The notes beneath the pieces are model-generated. The model saw only the letters and a program-made list of their open reading frames with translations. It had not been told where the DNA came from and searched no databases. A DNA stretch of 64,000 bases from Zelopaecilomyces penicillatus (taxonomy: Eukaryota > Ascomycota > Sordariomycetes > Hypocreales > Pseudodiploosporaceae), in NCBI GenBank assembly GCA_005765155.1, contig VCCP01000005.1, positions 496,001 through 560,000 on the forward strand, given 5' to 3'. Made by a program: the position numbers and the translations under genes. Positions within the stretch are counted from its first letter, which is position 1. The number at the start of each line of letters is the position of its first letter. Shown here one piece after another: positions 24,301-37,872 of this stretch.

Positions 24301-27300
24301 CTTAGCACCTCAATCAATCCAATGTAAATGTCGAGAATGGACTCAGTAGCCGCACTTGAGTACAGCATGTCGTTGGATATGACTTCAACGAGATGGCCTT
24401 GCGATGCCGTTTGCGTAACGTTAATGGTCAAATCATATGGCGTTTTGACATCTGAATAATTCTCCATCTTCAAGCTGCAGTTGCCCAACGGTCTTTGCAA
24501 AATGTCTCCAAGACGGTAATTAAAGGCGGCCTGGAAGAGAGGCGTATGTTTTGGCGAGCGCTCAATTCCAAGTCTTTCCAAGAGCACATCAAACGGCACC
24601 TGGGCATTGTCAAATGCACCCAACACGGTCTGTGACGTGGTACTAACAAGCTCTGCAAACGTCTTTTCAACATCTACCTTGAGACGCATGGGCAGAATGT
24701 TGGCAAAGTGGCCTACAGAGTCGGCAAACTCCCCTGTGCGGCCCCGACCACTATCTGTGACGCCGATGCAAACATCATCGACATCAGCCAGACGGGCTAG
24801 AAGAACCTGCATCACAGCTAGGTAGAATTGCATAGAGGTACCACCGCACGCTTGACTCGCCTTTCTAATCTTGCGTGCCATGTCGCTACTCAGTTCCTTT
24901 TCAATGATATGGTTGCCGTATGCTCGTCGCACTTGTCTGCTCTTGGCCTTGGCAAAGGGCAGCAAAGGAAGCAGACTGGGAAGAGGATCTAGCTGTTGTT
25001 TCCAGTAATTGATGGAGTCCTCAAGGCTACCACTACTGACATCCTCGAGCTGTTGTCGGGAGAAATCAAGGAATGAGCTGGTACTGTTCAATGGCAGCAT
25101 TTGGTAGGCGCGGTCGACATCACGAAGGAAGATGCTCACGCTCAAGGCATCGCTGATGATTAGATGGAAGCCGAATACCAGAGTATGAACCTCGGGTTCA
25201 TGCGTAATAACGATCGCGTGGAACGTCTGGCCGCTTGCTAGCGTCCATTCATGGTTGACAATCGATTCGAAAGCACGTTGTGCGTCTTCTTCAGCCATTC
25301 CCGGTTGGGAGGTCAGGTGAGTGAAACGGTTCAACCTGGGATTCTTCACTACATGCTGCTTCAGCCTTTGGCTTCCTTCATCAGCAAAGAAACAAGTCTG
25401 GTAAGCATCGTGTCGAGCGAGCGTCTTTTCTATGGCGCGTGATAGCCGGTTAACATTGAGTGGGCCATTGGCAGTGTACCGTGTTGTGACGTTGAAGGAG
25501 GTCTTGTCCTCCAAAAAGGTATGGAGGAAATGAATGCCGGCTTGGGCGGATGATACCTTCTCGGAACGCTTATACTCGACGACAGCATCCGACTCATTGG
25601 AATCGGGGAGAATATATGACATTTCAGGGGACTGGTGTTTAGAATTTGGCGTTGAAGCTTCTGAGCTAAGACCTCTCTGGAGGAAGCCAGAGCTATGCAG
25701 ATTCCCATCGTTAGATACAGTAGGGGTATTGACAGATGAGGAAGAAGCATCTGTGTCAGACTCATCAACTGGTGCTTCTTGGGCAGCTGGTTCTGGCTTA
25801 GGAGTCTCGAAGGTGGTCCTCAATTCAAGCGCTGCTTTCAATGGTACGGCTTGCGGCTCTGTTGCTTGTGGTTTAGCAGCCTTTGTGGCAGTGGGCTCGC
25901 TAGATGTCTGATGAACATTGGCTTCCATATACTTCTTGGCGATATCAGCACAAAGGGTCATCATGCTCTGCCGACCTAGAATACTGAGAAGGGGAACGTT
26001 AATCTTCAGCTCAGTCAACAGCCACTTTCGGATGTCGATACCGTTGAGCGAATCAAGTCCAAGGTCGGATAGAGGTGCATTTGTATCAATGGATGCTGAT
26101 GGGACCTTGATCATGAGCTCAATTTTCTTGGCAAGAAGCTGCTTCACGGCTTCTGTAGCCTCAACCACATTCGCAGCCATGCTTAGTTCGTCACGCAACT
26201 GCTGCATTGACGTGGCGGAAGACTCGGCAGAAACACGACCCTCAGTGACCTCAGGCGTATGAATCATATGAGAGAAGAAAGGCTTGTCAACCCAGGGCGG
26301 TCTGGCTGTCGTGTTTCCGTCATCAATGTAGGGCTGCATGCCCATGATGACTTCTCCGCTATGTGTGCCTGGTTGACCGGAGAGGATTGCTTGAAGCACC
26401 AGATGGTGGAATTCCGCCTCGGCGAGTGGCGTCAGAAGAAGGTCACGAAGACGGCCTTCGATATTGGTGGTGCCTTCAGAGCGATCCATTCGAGCAACGT
26501 AGCCAACATCCGTCAGCAGCCCAAAGTTGAGAATAGCAGCTACTTGTCCGCGACGTCTTCGCTTTTCCACCAAACTTGCCATGAACATGTTACCTGCGTG
26601 GTACATGGCTTGACCAGGGTTACCGCAGACGGTCGCCAGAGATCCAAATGTCAAGAAAAAGTCCAAGTTGTCTGTGGCAAACTCCTCATCGAGATGAACC
26701 GTGCCGTCCACCTTGGGCTTGAGCTGCCCTATGATATTTGCAGCATCAAAGTTGACAAAAATACCGGCATCAAAGACTAGAGCTGCATTGGCTACGCCTC
26801 CGATGGTAGGCATAGTCTGGCGAAGCATAGCCACTGTCTCACGAACTTGCGACCGAATTGTTACATCCATCTTGACAACTCGTACGTCTGCCCCAGTTGA
26901 GCGCAAGTCTGCAAGCCAGTGAGGATCTTTGGTAGGATTGCGGCTGGCTAGAACAATGTAGCGGGCACCACCACGGACCATGAAGCGGCAGAGTGATTGA
27001 CCAAGCTCGCCTGCCATTCCGACGAGGAAGTAGGTCTTGGATGGAGAGAAAATGTTGCTGGCGTTGAGAGGGGGCACAATGCAGTTCACCTGCTCGTGTC
27101 GTGTCCAATCCAAGATAGCAGAGAGCCGAGGTCGTCGAGCAAGGATCTGTTCAGGAGCATCCTTGATGTTGACAACATCGACTGGCGGCATCTCGTTGAT
27201 GCAAGCAGATGGAGCTGCCTTGGATAATGCAAAGGCATCTCCAATTGCTGCAACTGCCTCTGCACAATTGGCGGGTATAATGCTGGTATCAAAGTTCTGA

Positions 27301-30300
27301 ATCGCGCAATGCTTAGGAAGATGCGGCAACACAGTTTCCGTGCCTTCACTAGACAAACACAAAAGTGTCACCACATCGCGTGGAATCAACCTACTAATCA
27401 CTCTAGACGCAGCCTGCGGGTGCAAAGTGATCCAACCCTGTCGCTGCGTTTGCGCCATCTTGCCAACTTCAACAAACACCACATTGCGGCTCTGTTGTTC
27501 CGCGGCTCGAGATATAGCTTCGGCAATTCTTGGAGATGCGCCAAGCACAAGAGTAGTTCCATGAGCAAGAATAGTAGGAAGCACATAAGACACAATGAGG
27601 GAGCTTGCAATGTGAACAAGTGTGTCTGCGTTACAGAATTCGGAGTCGCCAAGCTTGAATAGAGCATTCGCAGGAGTCTGTAAGGACGAGCTATCGGTTT
27701 CAGACAGAGCAAGAACTGTGTCGTTTGTATCGCTCAAGTGTCCAAAGCACAAGAACCGAGATTTCTCTTGTCCCGAGTGTATCGCAACAGACAGGTTTAC
27801 ACAAACATCCGTCTGGTCCTCCAAGGCAACTGGAGATTTACTACTCTTGACAAGACGTGCAGGAGCTGCCGCATCCTCACCATAGGCAACCTCGATATTT
27901 TCCGCTGGATCTATAAGCTTGCTAATCTGGCGTCTTCCTGCATTGAGTGTTTCATTCGCCTGATGGTCCTGCACAATACGCGGTGCCAGAATCAGGCCAC
28001 CCTTGACAACCACTTCCTGCTCCGTCACCCAGAGTGCGTCTTCTAGCGTCTGCGGTGACGAAGATAACAGAACAAGTCGAAGCAGCTGCTGCATAATGAT
28101 TTCGATATCCCACGAGGCAGGTTCGTCAAAATCGAGGAAATGCATCGTCACATGAGGCAGCTCAACGGAGAGAGCACGGCCAACACCAACCATCATGTTG
28201 GAGTAAGGATCCTCCAAGAGTCGTCCACTAGTAACCCACAAGATATTTCTGGCTGTGCTCAGCATCTCTTGCAAGCCCTCCAGTCTCGATTGAGTGGGTG
28301 GCTCGGAGAAGAACGCCTTTTCCAGCTCAGCGAGGTACAGCACCGTTGTGCCGGGGAGCATTTTGGTAGAGTCCAAGTCATCTACACTCTCGCAGGTTGT
28401 GATACTTCCCGTCCAGCGGCGTAGCAGCCTCTCTGCTCGTCGGGCCAGCTTGGAAATGGGCAAAGTCTTGCCTCCAACGATCAAAATCGGGCTCTCTGGG
28501 ATTGAGTCTAGCGAAACCAAAGGGTCGCGCAAAGTTTCGACCTTGTCATCCAAGGCCTGTGATACAAACACAGAGCAGCTGTGTCTAGAGACGTCGGGTT
28601 GATCATGCATGATGGAGTCGATACCTGAAAATCCATTCAGTCGGAGTAGGTCATCCCATTCCTTCGCATCGATACCAGGACCGAGGCTGCGACCCTCACC
28701 CACACCGAGCCACCATCCTTCCAGACCTCCCATGAAGCCTGTCTCGCGAAGCATCTTGCCCGTGACTTCGATAGCAATCAAGTAGCCGCCAGGACGCAAG
28801 AGAGCTCGTGCGTTTTGCACAGTTTCGGACAGTTTCCGTGTCGCATGGAGCACATTGGCTGCGATGACAATGTCGTAACTCCCCTCGACGAAGCCTTGAG
28901 CGGCGGGTGACTTTTCGGCATTAAAGACTTTGTAATCAACCCGCTGCTCGTGAACTTCAGGCAGCTTCTGTGCCAACTTGTCAAAGAAACTTGCTGACAA
29001 GTCGGTGCAGGTGTAGGAGGAGTACGAGGTTCCAATAGCCTCAAGGATGCTCAACGTCGTTCCACCTGTGCCGGCACCAACCTCGAGAATCTTAGTCCTT
29101 GGGAACTTGTGAGAGATTTTGCGCATGAAGTCGGCAACGTATTGGTTACATGCTACCAAGCCACTGCCTTCTCGATATAGTCGTCCAAGTAAATCATCAT
29201 TCATCATGTGCTCCATCATTCCGGACTCGCCGCGCACAACCGACAGCAAGTTCTCTCCAACAGCTGTAAGCATTGCAATATCCACATTGCCAGGATACCG
29301 TTCGGCAATTACGCGTATGGTATTGAGGTCATCATTCAACCACTCTTTCCGGAGAACAGGATGGCGGCCTTCCAAAGTCTGGTTAACGACGGTGCTGACA
29401 GCCCGAAACAGTTCCTTGTGATGCCAACTGCCTGCTGCCAACTCCTCTGAACTGACGTCGAGAGTGAATTTCCGCAGAAAGAACAATGCCGTTCGTTCAA
29501 CTGCATCAATCATCTGGATGGATTCTTCCTTGTTGATCTGAGCGGTTGGAGGCTCAAGCAAACCGTACGCAGCATCCACATCCCAAATGGTCTTGACAAA
29601 AAGCTGGCGATCTTCCGACGGCTGCGGCTCTGCAATGGCCTTCAGAATCAATCCATCAACATGGATACCGCAAGTAACTTCACCGTTACCGGGTTTCGGG
29701 CAGACGACGAGATCCACTTCAACTGCAGAAGTGCTTGAGTTTGCCATGAGAGCTTCAATCTCAATACTCGTATCACCGAACGAATCCTGATAATTTTGGT
29801 TAGGATCAATTACCGCACGCCTAATCCCGATGGGCAAATAAGGGCTAGGCATGCTCTTTTCAGCAGTCGACACAAACGTAGCCAAACCTGCTTGGAAAGC
29901 GACGTCCAAAACTGCGGGATGGAGCGTGTAGTCTTGGTTGAGGTCGTCCTTTGTCCAGGAAGCGGATGCCTTGGCGTGGCCCCATGTTCGGTTGATGGAG
30001 TGTAATGTACGGAAGACGCCCTCATATCCTAATCCCAGTTCATAAACAGCTTTATGGAACCGATCTTCGGCGAGTGGGGTGAGTTCGGACTGAGAGATCT
30101 GGCTAGGCGGCAAGTCTCCCGGTTCCGCCTTTCCGAGATGGATAATCAACTGACCATCGCAGGTCTTCTCCAGAACTCGCTCGTCAGCGCTGCTGTAGGA
30201 CACAAATTCTGCATGTAACACTGATGCATCCTCCAAACCTGTAGGGGGGCTGCGGGTGCGAATGGTGAATAGTATCTCAACGCCGCTGTTCTCTCCAATC

Positions 30301-33300
30301 ACCAAAGCCTTGGGGATATTCATGTCTCGAATCTCAACCATCTTGATGGGTCGATCCTGAACAAACTTCTTGGCCGCCTCAACGGCTAGACTAAGATACC
30401 CGGCTCCTGGAAACAAGATCTGCCCCTGGAATGTGTGCCCCCGCACCCAGGGGATTTCATTGAGATGGAAAATATTCCGCCAAGTCTGCTCATGCTGGCT
30501 ACTCTCACGAAGTCGGCCGAGAAGATTATGTGGTACTTGGTCTCCTAGCCGATAATTGTGAGAGATACGTGACTCCTGCCAGTATATCTGATCGTGATCC
30601 CATGCATACGAGGGAAGTCCCTGGAGCATGGGTGCTTGTCCGGGTAAGGCAAATGATTCTCGCCAGGAGGTGAAATCCATGGCCGAAGATCCAATATGGC
30701 TCCATAGCAATCCCAGCGCAGCTGACATGGTTTCCACCCCGTTCTTCCCTCGCTCAAGACAGCCGACATATGGCATGGGTGATTCAAGAAGGGGCTTGAG
30801 CGTCTGACCAACGGGCCCCTTAAGAGCCGGGTGGGGGCCAACTTCAAAAGCAAATGAGAGCTTGGCGGTGCTGCTCTTGACTGCGTAAGAGACAGCTTCA
30901 GAAAATAGGACTGCATTGACCATGTTATCGACCCAATACTGTCCAGTGAGTTCACTGTCCAATAGCCCACTCAGAATCGCGGTATCTGGTCGGACACTCG
31001 ACAGCCACACACAGCGATCAGCCTCAGCTGGTTTCCGAATCCGAATCTTCATTTGCTTCAAGTGTGCGAGATACTTATCTGCACAGCGATGCATATGATG
31101 TGAATGATACGCCGTATCAACTCGGAGCTGCCTCGCTTGAATCTTCTTCTCCTCAAGCACCTCCTTCACCTCAGTCACAGCATCCAAGTCACCAGACAGT
31201 GTGACACTAGACGGTGCATTGCTCGCAGCAACACCTACTCGCCCAGCAAACCTAGGTTCTGAGCAGAGAGCTGTCGCATCGCGAAGAGACATGGCCGCCG
31301 CCATCATACTTCCCTTTTTACCACCAGGTCCACTTGCAAGGTGTGCAACATAGCCCCTGTAATAAGAGATTCCCATGGCATCTCTCAAGCTCAAAAGACC
31401 GGCGGCGTATGCGGCACCAATTTCGCCAGATGAGTGGCCCACAACAGCGGCGAATTTGACGCCGGAGGCTCGCAGAAGATCAACCAGTGCAATTTGAATG
31501 GCAGTGCAGAGAGGTTGTGAGATCATGGCTTGGGAAACACGAGATTCAGCTTCTCCAAGAGACATTTCGTGCATCAATGACCATGAGGGGCCATCAGGGA
31601 GTGATTCAAGTGCTCTTTGACAATCGCGAATCGACTGATAGAAAAGCTTGTTGTGTGCAAGGAGGTGTCGTCCCATTTGTGCGGATTGCGCGCCCTTGAA
31701 GTAATTATCAGTCATTGTTCACCTGTGTAGAGCAGATCATTTATTAAACTTACCTGTCCAGTAAAGACGCCGAGTAATCCATTTGCTTGTCCAGACTCGT
31801 TGCTACTAAGCACCCTGATTCCGAACTTGCCCTCGCTGACAGACTTCGAGCCGAGCTGGATCTGTTCTTCCAGGCCATCAATCAGTCCGTAGCGCTCTGT
31901 TGTTGCTGGAAAGGCCATTCGGTATGTCAGCGCGCTTCTTTTCGAAAATAAGGCACAGCTGAGGGCATTCATATCCAGGTTAGGGTTCGCTTCGATGTAA
32001 TCCCTAAATCTCGTGAGCGAGTTGAGCAAGGCAGCGCGGCTTCGCGCAGAAAAGACAAATGGCCCAACGAGCTCCGGTTTCTGTACTGCTTTATCTGCTT
32101 CGTCTGACGTAGTAGAGGGCGTTGGCAGGAGCAATGATGTTTGCAGTTCCGGGTGGTAGCTCTCGAGAATGGCATGGGCATTGGTGCCTCCAAATCCAAA
32201 GCTGTTGACACTCGCTCTACGGGGCTGACCAGAGGTCTCTGGCCAGGGGGTAGGTGACGTGGGCACGCGGAGATTTGTGTAGAACGGCTTGACTGTTGGG
32301 TTGAGCTCGTTGAGATGCAGGTTGGGTGGAATCACGCCGTGCTGGATGGCCAGGGATGCTTTGAGCAGACCTGCTAATCCAGCGCAGCCTTCAAGATGGC
32401 CCAGAATAGTCTTTATGGAGCCACAATAGAGTGGCGTAGCCCCTTTAGCAACTTCAAAGTCTGCTGGGAAAAACGCCTCGCTAATGGCGCGAGCTTCGAC
32501 GGGATCACCAGCCTGAGTACCAGTGCCGTGGCACTCAAAATACTGACACCGGTCCAACACGGGATCAAGTCCGGCATTAATGTACGTCTGTCGAATTAAG
32601 GCGGCCTGCGCCAGTGGACTCGGCATAGTAATGCCGTTTGTACGACCGTCGGAGTTGACACCGGTTTCCCGGATGATGCACTCAATGGTGTCGCCATCTC
32701 GAATGGCAACACTCAGGGGCTTCAAGACAACCGCCGCGCAGCCTTCGCCACGCGCATATCCATTGGCGTCTTTGTCCCACATTCTTGAGCGTGAATCTGG
32801 CGAGAGCATGTGTAGTGATGACTCGGTCATGTACCAGTGCGGGTCAAGCAGCAAATTGGTACCAGCCACCACTGCTTGTGTTGCCTCGCCTCTGCGAAGA
32901 CCCTGAACTGCCAGATTAAGGGCCACCAGGGATCCCGAGCAGGCTGTATCCACGGTCATGGACGGGCCCTTGAGATCAAAGGCATAAGAAACCCTATTTG
33001 ATAGGATGGCGCGGGATACACCCGTCGCTGCGTGTGTCCCCATCGTCTCAGGGTCCCGGACCTGAATGTTATAATAGTCATCAGTCATGATTCCAACGTG
33101 AACCGACGTTTGCGACCCCTCGACTGTATCTAGCGGCCATCCAGCAGCCTCAAACGCTTCGTAGACGGTCTCTAGCAAGATCCGATGTTGAGGATCCATG
33201 CCAGCAGCTTCTTTCGGGTTTATACGAAAGAATGCTGCGTCAAAGTGGCGAATATCCTCCTCAAGCAGGTACGACCGATTCTTCACGTCGGTGCGACCAT

Positions 33301-33466
33301 GTGCCTCGCCATCCTCGCTATGAAAGTTGGAAAAGTTTAATCTCTCAGGAGGGAAGTCTCTGACGACGTCTTTTGGCGCCTTGAGGAGATCCCAGAGCCA
33401 GGAGGGCGAGGAGGCGGAGCCTGGAAAGCGGCATGCTGTGCCGACAATGGCTATTGGTTCTGGCAT
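21309..33466 (-). CDS. Highly reducing PKS-NRPS hybrid megasynthase
   Basis: Two exons, 33466-31754 and 31694-21309 (12,099 nt, 4,032 residues), joined across a 59-nt GT-AG intron within the AT motif VFTGQGAQ. Domains: KS (Cys176, His313, His357), AT (GHSSGE, Ser659), DH (HTFQGQILFP, His991; Asp1168), C-methyltransferase (ILEVGAGTGG, about 1441-1450), no recognisable ER, KR (VGMAGELG about 2129-2136; Tyr2269), ACP (LGLDSL, Ser2453), condensation domain (about 2620-3030), adenylation domain (LLFTSGSTGTPKG, DCYGPTE, YKTGD, NGKVDRR), PCP (GGSSL, Ser3644) and a terminal reductase-fold domain (LLAGATSFLGG). The condensation motif reads HLIISDA instead of HHxxxDG. The terminal domain has Val3874 where reductases have the catalytic Tyr (GVTASKW). 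The family builds a methylated polyketide, joins an amino acid and often releases a tetramic acid by Dieckmann cyclisation. With no cis-ER, a trans-acting enoyl reductase would be needed, and none is in the window. Confidence 0.93.
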
Positions 33467-36400
33467 GGTGCTTTGTGGGTATATGTGTGTGTATGTGAGG
33501 GTGAAGGTGATAGTGAGAATGAGCTCACAGGATTAAGGAAAAGATTGGTATAAATGAGGAGAGAGGACGAGGGGAGAGAAAGAAGTTAGGGGGAGGGGTG
33601 TACGCTCTTGATTATAAAGAGGAAAGAATACCTATATCTTCCAAGGGCTCTTCAATCTAGATGTATGTATCATGATGCAGGCTATTATCAGGTGGCTTTC
33701 TCCAGTTCGTTGCACCCCCTGCCTCTTTCAGCATTTTGGGTACCATGCCTTAATCCTGCATGCTCTCATCATCCTCGCCAACATCATGACCGGACCGATG
33801 CAACCTACCTTACCTGCCGCCGATGGGGACCCACAGCCGGAGGGAGAAGAGACCTTGCAATTTCCATATCTTACGTAGCATGATTAGTTAAGATCTGTTA
33901 GTGGTCATCGGCAAGAACAAACCTAGACGCATGGCATGGCTTGTGTTAGTCGACGCCATTTTCAGATAATCCCCTTACTACAGATGTCTATTTTTTCGGT
34001 ATACCGCTCTCGATTGAAAAGTCCGAGCGAACAAAGTTCCCTTTTGCTCAAAAGGGCAGGGGTGAAGGGGGGTCCGCCCACGTCATTTGCGTAAAGAAAG
34101 GCGAGTGAGTGAGCGAGACAACATGCCTCCCAAGAACCTGGGTAGCCCTCCTCAAACACCCCATGCTCACCACGCATTCCCAACTGTGTGGGTTGAGTCT
34201 GTCTATGACTCTTGTGGTCATCGTTCCATGTTTCATCTCAGCTGCAAGATGCTCCATGGGGTAAAATGAACTTTTTGTTCGGTTTAGGTTTAACTTGAGA
34301 TGATAAAAGCCACATACAACCCTTGGGCGGGTCTGCAAGATGAACCCAGACGGGCACGTACATACTGCAAGACGGGACAAACCGTGCATACTGTAGGTGT
34401 ATGTACAGCTTACTGCGTCCAAGCATTAAGGCGACAGACCAACCGCATAAACTTGCATCAACGTGTAACATTATACAGCATCGGTGTTTAGGGGGTGGGA
34501 ACTTTGACGGGAAACGGGAAAGCAACGCTGCTTGCCGTCTCACCGCCCTATCTATCTGGCTTAATGGGGTTTGTCTGGCTTTCTGTCAGTTTTCGGGTGG
34601 ATCCGTCATCTTTTGTGTTTCTCTCTCTCTCTTCCTCCTCCTATGTAATCACCTCCCGCAGTTTACGGAGTATCTTAGTGCCAAAAAGAAGAAGAAGAAA
34701 ACTCGGCGTTGGCTATAGATCCACTAATAAGTGTACTATCTGAATAAGTGCTTGGTGTTTCCCTCTAACTATTGACGGCTTGGCTTCGTAAAAGCCCGAA
34801 GCCGCCGCACGTCGAGCACCCTGGTAACTGGGTCTCCATGTAATTCCTCTTACCACCAGCAAACATACATACCGGTACTACGAACACTGGAGCTAGGCCT
34901 GGCTTATCCTATCTAGCCGGCTTCATCCGCGATAGGGGCTACTTACCTACAAACCCGCTTATTGCCATCTCGCCCCCAGTCATCGCCCTATGCAACTGAT
35001 ACAGATCCATGGCCCCCGTCTAATCGAGATCGTTTGCTTCCTAGCCCTCAAAACGAGCCCACTCTAGACGCCAAACCAGCAGGTACAATGCAGTGCAGTA
35101 ATACAGTACTTGTCTAGTACGTGAACGATTGCATTATTCGCGATAGTGGAGTGAGCTGAGCGCGCTCTCTTTTTTTCTCTCTCCACTCTCTCCACTTGAC
35201 CCTCTTTTTTTCTTCTTTCTTCTTTTGTTCCCCCATCTCGTTAGTCCATTTGGCGTGCTTTGTCTTGTCTAATTGTGAAACCTGTGAAAAGATCGCATGG
35301 AGATGGCATCAGAATATTCAGCTGGGAATGTTGATCAAAACCGTCTATAAGCCTGATTAATCCAAGACAGTCAGGCCCCTAATGTTTAGGCCTACTGCGA
35401 GCGAGCGTTGCGCACGATCAATATCGGTGAGTTGCCCTTTGACACGTTGCCTGTCAACAAGGGCACGAAATAGAAAGCTTGCAACGGCTAGATAGATTGG
35501 GGGTAATACCAGCCGTTTAGGCTTGGGGATAACACCAAATGAGCAATCTGCTAGCATCACGTCTGCCTGCCCTGATCCGTCTGTGTTGCTACGCTGGACG
35601 GTGGGTATGCGCTCTCGGACAACGCTAAACAAGATTTCATCAAGCCACAGCCCGAGTGGATTCGGACCCTAGTTAGAATGGCCGATTTGAGCCCTTGTCT
35701 GCCATGATATGATCGGCCACGGAGCGATATGGGCCGAGAGACGGGGCGATTGCCAGAAGGTGTTGGTTGTTGCTAGGTGTAACTAATTAATGAACCCGCA
35801 CGCGCAGACAACGGGAGGCAGCTCGTCCAGGATGTGTTCAGCGGCACCGGGATCATTAAAAGTAAAGAGAAAGAAAGAGAACACCCGACCTATGAACCCC
35901 ATCTACACAGAGTATCTCGATATCGTCTGTCAACTTCAATGGAAGTGCCGGTTTTTGCCTGCCGGTGGTGTCTCAACCCCTCACTTTGGGTAGGAAGACA
36001 GGCATCGGGGTTCACCAACAGGTATAAAATGTCCGCCCCGTCTGTGTCTGCGGACAGAGAGAGTCATCACACCGCGTCACCCGCAGCATTTCGCATATAA
36101 ACAGTAGCTGTAAGCACATCACACCGTCTGTTCAGAGACTGCCGACTGCCCTACGACGTGCGCGACCTCAATCAAGCTCTGTGCGGGAGGCAGGTAGTGT
36201 ACATAGTAGTGTTCAATGAGGTGGGCGGCGGTCAATCCAAGCGGGACCCTCGTGACTGGCTTCATATGCAAGAAATGTTTCTCTCGAGCTGATAATCGGG
36301 CTAAACTGCTTGTTTTGATACTTTAAAAGGCTAGGCAGTTGTCGTAAATGAGACATCCGGGTCGGGCATGGCAAGTTCTGTAGTGATCAATCCGGACGGA

Positions 36401-37872
36401 CGGGGGATATTATTAGCTCGTGTTGGTGTTGGCCCTTCTCTTTGGACCATTCAGCCATGTTACGTACCTTTACGGTCAACGAGACACCATGAAATGACGA
36501 CGAAGACAGTACCATGGCACTGGTATTGCGCCCTTTTTTGACTCGGGGGGTAGCGGCCCAATTGTGGTTCAGCAATGCAGGCATCTGAAGCTATGGAAGC
36601 AGCTAACACACTCGCTTCCACACACAACTCAAACAAGGAAAAAACTTCAACTGCCTAGCCATGACAGGCACAATGTGTCAAAACAGTACCCCTGTCTCGG
36701 TAGATCCATGCCTGTATTCTACTGGTCGCAATCTGATTGTCCCCACTGGATTAAGGCTTCCTTCACCCAGATGAAGTATTACAGGTAATATTTCTTTTCT
36801 TTTGCCGTGGAAATTCTCCCTCCACTAATACCTCCTTGGGCTGGTAGCGGACACACTAGGATATATTAGACCCGTTTTCTCCCTCCAAGCGCGGTTGCTG
36901 CCTTTGACCATGACCATACTACGTAGTAGCTATCTCTGGCCTTTTCGGAATGCCATCCGTCTCGGTACGGGAAAATAAGATCATCATCACTCCACTCCTC
37001 CTCTCGTTAACTTCAAGGGATATATTGGCCAGGATTCTCCCACTCGTATCCGGCATGTCCCAAATTTTGCGGGACGAAAAAAGGTAAACAAAAGAAACAA
37101 CTGTCCCATTAATATCTCAACAGTGTCCTGACAGTGTCTTGACTCAAGCGTTGGTCTTGGTGCCGAGTCGGTAAGAAGAGGACGTTTGCTAACTCTCTAG
37201 CTGTACTACGTCAAAACACTTTTGACGCCATCGCTGCCCATGTCACTCACAGTCACGCGTTTTTAGTGCTTCCCGATTTGGGAATATAACATAATAAGCG
37301 GCCATCAGGAACTTGAGCGATGCCACCTCACCAAAAGGATCGAGATCAAAAGAGTCATGAGTCTTTTTTTTTCCCTTCTTTTCATGTCTTCAATTTCTCT
37401 GTTTTTAGTCTTTTCTCTTTCCAACGCTTGGCTTTATTTCAGCCTAGCTTCCCAATCGAACTTTTTTCACCGTCAAGTTACGTGTTGAATTGCAATGGAA
37501 CCCTAAGGACTTCACCATCGCGGCCTGAAAAAAATCTCTGCTACGCAAAAAGACGGCCCGGCTACTCGGCCCTCTAGTGTGGACATGCTAGGAAAATTAC
37601 TCGTTGACTAGAGGAACGCCACCCAAAAAGAAAAGAAAAGAAAATGGAAAAGAAAGGAAAAGGAGAGAATCACGGAAGAATTGGTATTGTCGTTGTTGTT
37701 GTTGTTTTCCTTGTCGCGCTGGTGCCATTGAGTTTGTAACAGTAGCGGACGAGAGATGGCACCCGCCGGCATTTACAGAACTGGATGTTGAAGTGCCGAC
37801 AATGCATCTAGTTCTAAAACCACTTTGTGAAATCTTGTCAATAACAAGTATTCTACAGAAATCCCAATCAGT
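33467..37872. other. 4.4 kb intergenic region
   Basis: Upstream of the PKS-NRPS and downstream of the D-amino-acid oxidase. Longest frames are about 90-126 codons and lack any family signature (for example 34048-34422, 35357-35632 and 37604-37984, the last of which runs into the antisense of the oxidase). I see no transposon ends, tRNA or coding domain. It may mark a cluster edge. Confidence 0.5.

Noticed and set aside
34048..34422. 124-codon frame upstream of the PKS-NRPS
   Set aside because: No domain or neighbour support; similar-length frames occur on the opposite strand.
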